From: Pseudoxanthomonas kaohsiungensis
Lineage (GTDB): Bacteria; Pseudomonadota; Gammaproteobacteria; Xanthomonadales; Xanthomonadaceae
Direction of reading: 5' to 3'
Assembly (NCBI RefSeq): GCF_010211765.1
Contig: NZ_PDWO01000001.1
Coordinates: forward strand, 186,001 to 250,000
DNA length: 64,000 nt
The stretch's first letter is position 1. The number at the start of each line of letters is the position of its first letter. This document shows positions 43,286-51,236 of this stretch, piece after piece. The notes beneath the pieces were generated by a model that had not been told where the DNA came from, did no database searches, and was given only the letters and a program-made list of their open reading frames with translations. Made by a program: the position numbers and the translations under genes.

Positions 43286-44671
43286 ATGACCTCGACTTCC
43301 CGCCCGACGCTGCAGTTCCTCGGTGCCGCCGGTACCGTCACCGGATCGCGCTACCTGGTCGAGGCCAATGGCCAGCGCGTGCTGGTCGACTGCGGTCTCT
43401 TCCAGGGCTACAAGCAGCTGCGCGACCGCAACCGGGCACCGTTCCCAGTCGATCCGGCGTCCATCGACGCGGTGGTCCTGACCCACGCCCATCTGGATCA
43501 TTCGGGCTACCTGCCCGCGCTGGTCAAACAGGGATTCCGCGGCTGGATCCACTGCACCCACGCCAGCGTGTCCCTGTGTGGCCTGCTGCTTCCCGACAGC
43601 GGGCACCTGCTTGAAGAAGAGGCGAAGTACGCAGCCCGCAAGGGGTACTCCAAGCACAAGGAACCTCGACCGCTTTACACCGAGGAGGACGCCCGCCGCA
43701 GCCTGAAGCAGCTCAAGGGGCATGACTACGAGCGCGACATCGAGGTCGCGTCGGGCTTCAAGGTCCGCTTCCATCCCGCCGGCCACATCCTGGGCGCCGC
43801 ACACCTCAGCTTGGACGTCCAGGGCCAGCGTCTGCACTTCAGTGGCGATCTGGGGCGTCAGCAGGAATCGCTGATGAATCCGCCCACGCCGCTGCCCGCC
43901 TGTGACGTGCTGGTCTGCGAGTCCACGTATGGCGACCGCGAACACATTCCCATCGACCAGGAAGCGGAACTGGCGCCCATCATCCGCCGCGTTGCCGCCC
44001 GCGGGGGCGTGATCGTCATCCCCGCCTTTGCCATCGGCCGCGCCCAGGCGCTCATGCTGCATATCTCCCGGCTGCGCGAGCGCAAGGAGATTCCCCGCGT
44101 GCCGGTCTACCTCAACAGCCCGATGGCGATCAACGCGACCCGGCATTACCACGCCCACCATTCCGAACACCACGTGTCCGAAGAGGACTGCCAGCGGATG
44201 TTCGACGTGGCCACCTTCGTCAACACGGTGGAAGAGTCGAAGGCGCTCAACCGCCAGCGCGGGCCGATGATCATCATCTCCGCCAGCGGCATGATCACCG
44301 GTGGACGCGTGCTTCACCACATCGAGGCGTTCGGCCCCGATGACCGCAACGCGATCCTGCTCGCCGGCTACCAGGCCGGTGGAACACGCGGTGCCGCGCT
44401 CGCGGCGGGCAAGCCCAGCTTGCGCATGTTCGGTCGCGAGGTGCCCATGCGCGCCGAGGTGGTGCAGTTGCAAGGCTTTTCCGGCCACGCCGACGCCGGG
44501 GAGCTGCTGGACTGGATGCGCACCGCGCCATCCGCGCCGCGCGTCGTCTATCTCACCCATGGCGAGCCCGATGCAGCCGACACGTTGCGCGGGCGCGTGC
44601 AGCGCGAGCTGGGCTGGCGGGCGCGCGTGCCCGAGCACCTGGAGCGCGTGGGACTGGAGGATGCGCAATGA
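43286..44671 (+). CDS. MBL-fold beta-CASP ribonuclease-like protein
   Basis: 461 aa, related to the RNA-specific metallo-beta-lactamases (CPSF73/YSH1-like, COG1236). Metal motif LTHAHLDHSGYLP (HxHxDH, about residue 67), then HPAGHILGAAHLSL, SGDLGRQ and VCESTYGDREH, followed by the beta-CASP domain with VIVIPAFAIGRAQALML, YLNSPMAINATRHY and IIISASGMITGGRVLHH, and the closing QGFSGHADAGELLDWM. The domain order and both His motifs are complete. Such enzymes are endo- or exoribonucleases. The start at 43286 is preceded by CCGGAGC. The end overlaps the next gene by four bases, tying it to nucleotide metabolism. Confidence 0.9.
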   Translation: MTSTSRPTLQFLGAAGTVTGSRYLVEANGQRVLVDCGLFQGYKQLRDRNRAPFPVDPASIDAVVLTHAHLDHSGYLPALVKQGFRGWIHCTHASVSLCGLLLPDSGHLLEEEAKYAARKGYSKHKEPRPLYTEEDARRSLKQLKGHDYERDIEVASGFKVRFHPAGHILGAAHLSLDVQGQRLHFSGDLGRQQESLMNPPTPLPACDVLVCESTYGDREHIPIDQEAELAPIIRRVAARGGVIVIPAFAIGRAQALMLHISRLRERKEIPRVPVYLNSPMAINATRHYHAHHSEHHVSEEDCQRMFDVATFVNTVEESKALNRQRGPMIIISASGMITGGRVLHHIEAFGPDDRNAILLAGYQAGGTRGAALAAGKPSLRMFGREVPMRAEVVQLQGFSGHADAGELLDWMRTAPSAPRVVYLTHGEPDAADTLRGRVQRELGWRARVPEHLERVGLEDAQ

Positions 44672-46185
44672 CCGGGCAGGCCGCAGGCCATACCCGCCTG
44701 CGCGTCACCCGTGCCGGCATCGACACCTACCAGCAGCCGGTGGTCTACATGCATCGCGACTGCGAAGTCTGCCGCTCGGAGGGCTTTGCCGCGATGACAC
44801 GCGTGAGGCTGGACGTGGACGCCCGCACGTTGGTGGCGACGCTGAACGTGGTTGTCGACGATCGGCTTGGCCTGGATGAGATAGCCCTGTCGGAGGCCGC
44901 GTGGACGCTGCTGGATCCCATGCCCGATGCCTTGGCCTGGGTCGGGCATGCGGAACCCGCGTCGTCGGCAGGCGCGCTCCGGGCCAAGGTATTCGGCGCG
45001 CGGCTGGACGACGCGCAGTACCTCGCCCTGGTGCAGGACGTGATGGAAAGCAGGCTGTCGGACCTGGAGCTTGCCGCGTTCGTCACGGCCAGCGCGGGCG
45101 ACCGCCTCGACAACGCCGAGACGACCTCGCTGACACGGGCCATGATCGCCGTTGGCCAGCGCCTGGATTGGGGCGATGGGCCGGTGCTGGACAAACACTG
45201 CGTAGGTGGCCTGCCGGGCAATCGCACCACCCCGATCGTGGTGGCCATCGTGGCCGCGCTGGGCTACCGCATTCCGAAGACCTCGTCGCGCGCGATCACG
45301 TCGCCCGCGGGCACCGCCGACACCATGGAGGTCATGGCGCCGGTGGCGCTCGATTTGGCGGCGATGCGCCGGGTGGTGGAGCGCGAGGGCGGCTGCATCG
45401 TCTGGGGCGGCAACGTGCGCCTGAGCCCGGCCGACGACATCCTGATCCGGGTGCAGCGGCCGCTGGACTTCGACAGCGACGGCCAACTGGTCGCCAGCGT
45501 GCTGTCGAAGAAGATCGCCGCCGGCTCCACCCACGTGCTGATCGACATGCCCATGGGTCCAACCGCCAAGGTGCGCAGCGAGGCTGCGGCCCACAGTCTG
45601 GGCTCACGGCTTGCGCACACCGCGGCTGCGCTTGGATTGCAGCTGGGCATCCATCGCTCCGACGGCACCCAGCCGGTGGGCCGGGGCATCGGCCCGGCGC
45701 TCGAGGCGCACGATGTGCTCAAGGTGCTGCGCAACGCAGCCGATGCACCCGCCGACCTTCGCGAACGCGCACTTGCGCTGTCCGCGGCGCTGCTGGACAT
45801 GGCACCGGGCAGCAACGCCGGCACCGGACTGGAGCGCGCGCGCAGCGTGCTGGATTCCGGGAGGGCGCTGGCCAAGTTCCTGGCGATCTGCGAAGCCCAG
45901 GGAGGCTTCCGCGAACCGGCGCGGGCGCCATTCACCGCCGACGTTCCGGCATCCGCGTCGGGCCGCATCACGGAAATCGACAACCGCAGGCTGGCCAAGC
46001 TGGCCAAGTTGGCCGGCGCACCCACATCCCCCACCGCCGGCCTGGAAACGAGTCTGCGCGTCGGCGATGCGGTCGAGCGCGGACAGCCTCTGCTGACCCT
46101 GCATGCGGAGTCTCCGGGCGAGCTGGCCTATGCGCTGGAGCACGCCGCCACCTTGCAACCCTTCGTCCTTGGAGAGGTTCCATGA
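44668..46185 (+). CDS. thymidine/AMP phosphorylase-family enzyme
   Basis: 505 aa member of the glycosyltransferase family 3 nucleoside phosphorylases. It has an N-terminal ~90-residue extension before the alpha domain, giving the 500-residue length of AMP phosphorylases (archaeal type, nucleoside monophosphate + phosphate to base + ribose 1,5-bisphosphate) rather than the ~440 residues of thymidine phosphorylase. Motifs: KHCVGGLPGNRTTPIVVAIV (about 177), KTSSRAITSPAGTADTMEVM and SKKIAAGSTHVLIDMPMGP. The C-terminal domain (GRITEIDNRRLAKLAKLAGAP) is present. Substrate preference is inference. Overlaps both neighbours by ATGA. Confidence 0.85.
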   Translation: MTGQAAGHTRLRVTRAGIDTYQQPVVYMHRDCEVCRSEGFAAMTRVRLDVDARTLVATLNVVVDDRLGLDEIALSEAAWTLLDPMPDALAWVGHAEPASSAGALRAKVFGARLDDAQYLALVQDVMESRLSDLELAAFVTASAGDRLDNAETTSLTRAMIAVGQRLDWGDGPVLDKHCVGGLPGNRTTPIVVAIVAALGYRIPKTSSRAITSPAGTADTMEVMAPVALDLAAMRRVVEREGGCIVWGGNVRLSPADDILIRVQRPLDFDSDGQLVASVLSKKIAAGSTHVLIDMPMGPTAKVRSEAAAHSLGSRLAHTAAALGLQLGIHRSDGTQPVGRGIGPALEAHDVLKVLRNAADAPADLRERALALSAALLDMAPGSNAGTGLERARSVLDSGRALAKFLAICEAQGGFREPARAPFTADVPASASGRITEIDNRRLAKLAKLAGAPTSPTAGLETSLRVGDAVERGQPLLTLHAESPGELAYALEHAATLQPFVLGEVP

Positions 46186-47096
46186 CCCGTGTGCTGATGC
46201 CTTTCCCGGCCGATGCAGCATTGGCCAGCACCATGAACCAGGCTATGCAGGCGCGCATTGCACCTGTGGCTTGGCGGCACTTTCCCGATGGCGAGTCGCT
46301 GGTGACCCTGGACGACGCACTGGCCGGAGCCGATGTGGCGCTCCTGGCCAGCCTGCGCAACGCCGATGCCCTGGCCCTCCCGTTGCGCTTCGCCGCCCGG
46401 ACCGCGCGCGAGTTCGGGGCTCGTTCGGTCGGCCTCATCGCAGCCTACCTGGGGTATATGCGCCAGGACACCCGCTTCCATCGCGGCGAGGCGGTCAGTA
46501 CACCGCTGTTTGCGCAATTCCTCGAAGAGGCTTTCGACTGGCTGGTGACCGTGGACCCGCACCTGCACCGCGTCGAGCGCCTGCAGTCGCTCTACCGCAT
46601 TCCGACGGTCCACGTATCGGCGACGCCGGCCGTGGCCCGCTGGATCGCTGAGACCGTCCCCGACGCTGTGCTGATCGGCCCTGACAGCGAGAGCGAGCAG
46701 TGGGTAGCGGACATCGCCGCCCTGTCCGGCATGCCCTACCAGGTGCTGGCCAAGGAGCGGCACGGCGACTACGACGTGCGCGTCAGCCTGCCCGACCCGG
46801 CAGCCGTGGCTGGTCGGACTCCGGTGCTGATCGACGACATCGTGTCGTCCGGCCACACGATCCTGGAGACCCTCGCACACCTGCGCCGGTTGTCGTTGCC
46901 GTCGCCGTTGCTGGTCGCCATCCATCCGGTGTTCGCAGGCGACGCCTATGCCCGCCTGCAGGAGGCGGGCCTGGCCCGCATCGTCAGCACTGACACCATT
47001 TCCCACCCCTCCAACGCCATCGCGCTGGGTGCGGACCTCGCCGCCGCGGCATCGACCCTGATGACCGCTTCGACCGATTCCCCGGAGGACCCATGA
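46182..47096 (+). CDS. ribose-phosphate pyrophosphokinase-like enzyme
   Basis: 304 aa. Two phosphoribosyltransferase-like halves with LIAAYLGYMRQDTRFHRGEA (the ARQDRxF-type ATP loop), DPHLHRVERLQSLYRIPTVH and the PRPP loop PVLIDDIVSSGHTILETL (about residue 216). This matches archaeal/class III-like PRPP synthases rather than the 315-residue bacterial class I. It interconverts ribose 5-phosphate + ATP and PRPP + AMP. The gene starts inside the previous stop (ATGA) and ends overlapping the next gene; the apparent long frame upstream is a shadow of the phosphorylase gene. Confidence 0.85.
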   Translation: MTRVLMPFPADAALASTMNQAMQARIAPVAWRHFPDGESLVTLDDALAGADVALLASLRNADALALPLRFAARTAREFGARSVGLIAAYLGYMRQDTRFHRGEAVSTPLFAQFLEEAFDWLVTVDPHLHRVERLQSLYRIPTVHVSATPAVARWIAETVPDAVLIGPDSESEQWVADIAALSGMPYQVLAKERHGDYDVRVSLPDPAAVAGRTPVLIDDIVSSGHTILETLAHLRRLSLPSPLLVAIHPVFAGDAYARLQEAGLARIVSTDTISHPSNAIALGADLAAAASTLMTASTDSPEDP

Positions 47097-49555
47097 ACCT
47101 GCATCTCAACTGCTGCACCGCCGACCAGCTGTCGGCCGCCGAGCGCCAGCGGATCCTTGAACTCGCCGACGCCCACCGGCAGGCCGATCCCGCGTTCGCC
47201 CACTGGGCGGCCGGCTACGGGGTGATCCGACATGACCCGCTTACCCAGCTCCGGGTCCGCCAGATGGTGCACGAGCTGGTCGCCCTGGGCCGCACGCCGG
47301 ATGCCGGCACCGCATGGCAGCGGCTCGCCGCGGCCGACCGCGTCACCAGCGCCGGCATGTGGCTGGTGGCGCACATGACCTACAGCCAGCGCGTTCGTAC
47401 CGACGGCGCGGCCCTGGAGGTCGATGATTTCAAGACCACGCCTGAAGGCCACACCGGCGGGTCCCTCAACATGGTGCCCGCCTACGCCGGCTACCTGCTG
47501 ATGGATTCCCTGGATGGCGTCACCCGCGCGTGGATGATGGGCCAGGGGCACTGCGTGGCCGCCATCGACGCGCTGAACGTGCTGGTTGGCAACATGACCG
47601 ACCGGCACGCCGAACGTTACGACCGCACCGGCGAAGGGCTGAGCCGGTTCGTAAGCGACTTCTATGCCTACACCCTCAATCCGGACGGAACGCCGGCGTC
47701 GCCCCTCGGCTCCCACGTCAATGCGCACACCGCCGGGGGCGTGATGGAAGGCGGCTATCTCGGCTTTGCCGAGCTGCAGTACGTGCATGCGCCGCTCAAG
47801 GATGAACGCCTGGTCGCCTTCCTCAGCGACGGTGCGTTCGAGGAACAGCGTGGCAGCGACTGGGCGCCACGCTGGTGGCGCGCCGAGGACAGCGGACTGG
47901 TCAGCCCGATCATCATCCTCAACGGGCGCCGCATCGAACAGCGCAGCCAGATCACCCAGCAGGGCGGCGAGCGGTGGCTGGACCGGCACCTGCGATTGAA
48001 CGGCTTTGATCCGATCGCGCTGAACGGGCGCGATCCGGCCAGCATCGCGTGGGGCATCCACGTGATGGAGTCGCGCCTGCAAGCGGGCGCCGCTGTTCCC
48101 GCCGACGTGCGGCTGCCCTATGGCATCGCCGAAACCGTCAAGGGCTTCGGCTTCCCCGGCGCCGGGACCAACGCCTCGCACAACTTGCCGCTGCCGGGGA
48201 ATCCGGCGAAGGATGCCGCGGCGCGCACGCTCTTCAATGAAGGCGCAGCGGCGCTGTTCGTGGCCGCGTCGGAGCTCGAGCAGGCCGTTGCCGCACTCAA
48301 CAGCCACGATCTCCAGCAGCGGGTGCGCGAGCGCGACCATGCGCTGGCCGATCGCCAGGTGGAACCGCCCCGCGTCCCGGCGATCGCCGACCGCGGCGCC
48401 GGCGGTGAGAGCTCGCCAATGACCGCACTCGACGAGCAGTTCGTCGCCATCGCCGAGGCGAATCCGGGACTGCGGGTGCGCGTGGGCAATCCCGATGAGC
48501 TGCGCAGCAACAAGCTCGACCGGACCCTGGACGCGATGAAGCACCGGGTGCACGAGCCCGAGCCCGGCGTCGCCGAATCGCCAACCGGCGCGGTCATCAC
48601 TGCGCTCAACGAAGAAGCCGTGGTCTGCGCGGCGCTCGGCAACAAGGGCGGGCTAAACCTGGTGGTCACCTACGAGGCGTTTGCACCGAAGATGCTCGGC
48701 GCCGTACGTCAGGAACTGATCTTCGCCCGCCACCAGGCCCAGGCCGGGCGCCCACCCGGCTGGCTGGGCGTGCCCCTGGTGCTGACCTCGCACACGTGGG
48801 AGAACGCGAAGAACGAACAGTCCCACCAGGATCCGACCATGGCCGAGGCACTCATGGGCGAAATGGCCGACATTTCGCGCGTGGTGTTCCCGCCGGACGC
48901 CAATGGCGCTGCCGCCGCCCTCGCCCGCGCCTACGCGCAACGGGGCACGGTCACCACACTGGTCGTTCCCAAGCGTCCGGTGCCTCATGAGCTGACCCCG
49001 CAGCAGGCCCAGGCACTGGCCGAGACCGGCGCAACATGCCTCGCCGGCGATCCGGAGACGGCGGCGATCCTGCTGGTGGCCACCGGCGCGTACCAGCTGC
49101 AGGAAGTGCGCCGCGCACAGGCGCGTCTGGCCGCACGCGGAATGTCGGCCGCGATCGTCTATCTCGCCGAACCCGGCCGATTTCGCGCCCCGCGCGATCC
49201 GGAGGAGGCAAGGTACGTGCACTCCGACAGTGCGGTCCAAGCGCTGTTTCCGGTGGGCCGGCCGCGCGTATTCGTTACCCACACCCGTCCGGAGCCCTTC
49301 CTCGGTGCGCTGCGCCGACTCGACACCGGCCCCACCACCACCGCGGCGCTGGGCTTCGTCAACCGGGGCGGCACACTGGACGTGCCGGGCCTGCTGTTCG
49401 CCAACCGCAGCACCTGGGCGCACGTGGTTGACGCGGCTGCGGGCGTCCTCGGCGAGTCCCGCGACAACCTGCTGTCCGAAGCGGAGCTGGCGGCCGTGGA
49501 TGGTCGCGGCGATCCGACCGCCATCCTGCGCGCGGAAGCGGGGCCGGCATCGTGA
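47093..49555 (+). CDS. divergent phosphoketolase (XFP)-like thiamine diphosphate enzyme
   Basis: 820 aa, the length of xylulose/fructose 6-phosphate phosphoketolases. The TPP region reads GSHVNAHTAGGVMEGGYLGF (about 205-225; compare HF.PETPGSIHEGGELGY) and LVAFLSDGAFEEQRGSDWAP (about 242; compare GDGEAETGPLATGW), then SPIIILNGRRIEQRSQI. A pyrimidine/transketolase-like domain follows (NEEAVVCAALGNKGGLNLVV, YEAFAPKMLGAVRQELIFARH, LTSHTWENAKNEQSHQDPTM) and a C-terminal XFP domain. Key blocks align but several canonical residues differ, so the substrate could differ from xylulose 5-phosphate. Canonical phosphoketolases release acetyl phosphate, which the acetate kinase of this operon could use. 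Overlaps the previous gene by four bases. Confidence 0.8.
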   Translation: MNLHLNCCTADQLSAAERQRILELADAHRQADPAFAHWAAGYGVIRHDPLTQLRVRQMVHELVALGRTPDAGTAWQRLAAADRVTSAGMWLVAHMTYSQRVRTDGAALEVDDFKTTPEGHTGGSLNMVPAYAGYLLMDSLDGVTRAWMMGQGHCVAAIDALNVLVGNMTDRHAERYDRTGEGLSRFVSDFYAYTLNPDGTPASPLGSHVNAHTAGGVMEGGYLGFAELQYVHAPLKDERLVAFLSDGAFEEQRGSDWAPRWWRAEDSGLVSPIIILNGRRIEQRSQITQQGGERWLDRHLRLNGFDPIALNGRDPASIAWGIHVMESRLQAGAAVPADVRLPYGIAETVKGFGFPGAGTNASHNLPLPGNPAKDAAARTLFNEGAAALFVAASELEQAVAALNSHDLQQRVRERDHALADRQVEPPRVPAIADRGAGGESSPMTALDEQFVAIAEANPGLRVRVGNPDELRSNKLDRTLDAMKHRVHEPEPGVAESPTGAVITALNEEAVVCAALGNKGGLNLVVTYEAFAPKMLGAVRQELIFARHQAQAGRPPGWLGVPLVLTSHTWENAKNEQSHQDPTMAEALMGEMADISRVVFPPDANGAAAALARAYAQRGTVTTLVVPKRPVPHELTPQQAQALAETGATCLAGDPETAAILLVATGAYQLQEVRRAQARLAARGMSAAIVYLAEPGRFRAPRDPEEARYVHSDSAVQALFPVGRPRVFVTHTRPEPFLGALRRLDTGPTTTAALGFVNRGGTLDVPGLLFANRSTWAHVVDAAAGVLGESRDNLLSEAELAAVDGRGDPTAILRAEAGPAS

Positions 49556-49580
49556 GCCGGCCGGCCAGGACCTCGCGCTG

Positions 49581-51173
49581 ATGGCGGGCACGGTGCGCCG
49601 CGGAGGCCAGATCGCCTGGGCCGGACTGACTCTCGGGGTCGCGGTGTTGCGCCTGCGCCGACGCAGACCCGAACGGCTTCCCGCGTACGTCAGCGCCACC
49701 CTGGTGGGGCTGGGTACCACCTTCGTCAAGCTGGGCCAGGGTTTGAGCCTGCGCTGGGACCTGCTGCCGGCGCCCTATCGCGAGGCATTGTCGCGGTTGC
49801 ACAGCGACGTGCCGGCATTTCCTGCTGACCAGGCCAGACACATGGTCGAGCATGCGTTCGGCGCCTCCGTCGAAGAGCTTTTCGCCAGCTTCGATGACCA
49901 TCCGCTGGCCGCCGCGTCGGTGGCTCAGATCCATCCGGCACGCATGCATGACGGTCGCGACGTGGTCGTCAAGGTCACCCGGCCCGGCATCCACGCTCAA
50001 GTGCAGGCTGACCTGCGGCTGCTTCGACGCACGCTGCGCGTAGCCCAGTGGATCTGGCCGCCTCTGAAGCGACACCGCCCCCTCGAACTGGTGGACGAGC
50101 TGGGCGCATTCCTGCGCGATGAAATCGACATGCGTCACGAGGCGCAGAACATGCGCCGCATGGCGAAGGTGCTCGATGCCCTGCCCGGCATCACACAGCC
50201 ACATGTCGTTGAGCCCTACGCCACCCGCGACGTGCTGGTCCAGGATCGTAGCCACGGCACCCGCCTGGAAGCCGCTTATGGAACGGCGGCGGCTCCCGCA
50301 CTGGCAAGGGCGCTGCTCGGTGCCTACGTGCATCAGCTCTTCGGCGCCGGCGTCTTCCATGCCGACCCGCACCCGGGGAATCTGTTCTTCTTTGACGACG
50401 GTCGCCTGTGCCTGCATGACTTTGGCTCGATCGGCGTGCTCGTCCCTGCATCCCGGCTCGCGCTCGGCGGCATGGTCGAGGCCATTGCGGCCGACGACGC
50501 CGAGGGCGTGCTGGATGCAGCGATCGCCATGGGCTTCTTCCCGCCGCAGGTCGACCGCCGCTCGCATGTGCGCGAGATCCACCTGATCCTGGCCGAGATG
50601 GCCAGCCGTCCGCTGGCGCAGTGGTCCATTGCCGAGGCAATCTGGCGCGTGGCACGCATTGGGCAGGGCGCTGGCTTCCGGCTTCCGGCCCACCTGCTGT
50701 CCCTGATCCGGACGCTGTTCCTGGTCGAGAACACGCTGCGGGCGCTGGATCCGGATCTGGACCTGCTGGGGACGCTGTCCGCGCAGGCGGCCGCGATCGC
50801 CGACATTGCCGAAGCCAGCCGCCCCAGCGGCAACAGGCCGCTTGCCATGCGGCTGGCCCGCACTGCGCGCCAATTGCCACAGATCGCCACCGACCTGTTG
50901 CGGCAGGCGCAACTGAGCGACGGACGACCCGCCTTCTCCGTACACCACCATGGCCTGAGTTCCACGCAGGAGGCAATCGCGCGCACGGGCAACCGGCTGG
51001 CGTTGGCCCTGGTCACCTTGGGCCTGTACGTAAGCGGTGCGCTGTTGAGCCTGCATTCCGACGGCCCGCAAGTGTTCGGTCACATGCCTTTCCTGGCTAT
51101 GGTGGCTTTCGCTGCTGCGGGATTGCTCTCACTGCGGCTGGTGATGGCCATCGCCAGATCGGGACACTTGTAA
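49581..51173 (+). CDS. ABC1/UbiB-family atypical kinase
   Basis: 530 aa. Family motif KxGQ in TTFVKLGQGLSLRWDLLP (about residues 47-64), AAASVAQIHPAR, catalytic-lysine strand DVVVKVTRPGIHAQ (about 127), HADPHPGNLFFFDDGRL (about 260) and metal-binding LHDFGSIG (about 278). Two C-terminal hydrophobic segments (LALALVTLGLYVSGALLSL, FLAMVAFAAAGLLSLRLVMA) anchor it to the membrane, as in UbiB. UbiB proteins assist ubiquinone biosynthesis through ATPase activity; a plasmid- or island-borne copy in a metal operon has no assigned role. Start at 49581, 25 bases after the phosphoketolase-like gene. Confidence 0.85.
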   Translation: MAGTVRRGGQIAWAGLTLGVAVLRLRRRRPERLPAYVSATLVGLGTTFVKLGQGLSLRWDLLPAPYREALSRLHSDVPAFPADQARHMVEHAFGASVEELFASFDDHPLAAASVAQIHPARMHDGRDVVVKVTRPGIHAQVQADLRLLRRTLRVAQWIWPPLKRHRPLELVDELGAFLRDEIDMRHEAQNMRRMAKVLDALPGITQPHVVEPYATRDVLVQDRSHGTRLEAAYGTAAAPALARALLGAYVHQLFGAGVFHADPHPGNLFFFDDGRLCLHDFGSIGVLVPASRLALGGMVEAIAADDAEGVLDAAIAMGFFPPQVDRRSHVREIHLILAEMASRPLAQWSIAEAIWRVARIGQGAGFRLPAHLLSLIRTLFLVENTLRALDPDLDLLGTLSAQAAAIADIAEASRPSGNRPLAMRLARTARQLPQIATDLLRQAQLSDGRPAFSVHHHGLSSTQEAIARTGNRLALALVTLGLYVSGALLSLHSDGPQVFGHMPFLAMVAFAAAGLLSLRLVMAIARSGHL

Positions 51174-51236
51174 CAGAACACTGATCTATCTCCCCGCTGG
51201 TGCCCGGCGCATCAGTGCATCCAGGAAGGCAGACCC

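Noticed and set aside
46946-48553. 535-codon minus-strand frame
   Set aside because: Antisense to the phosphoketolase-like gene and lacking any recognisable domain.
49359-51083. 574-codon minus-strand frame
   Set aside because: Antisense to the ABC1 kinase gene; composition (Gln, Arg, His) is typical of a shadow.
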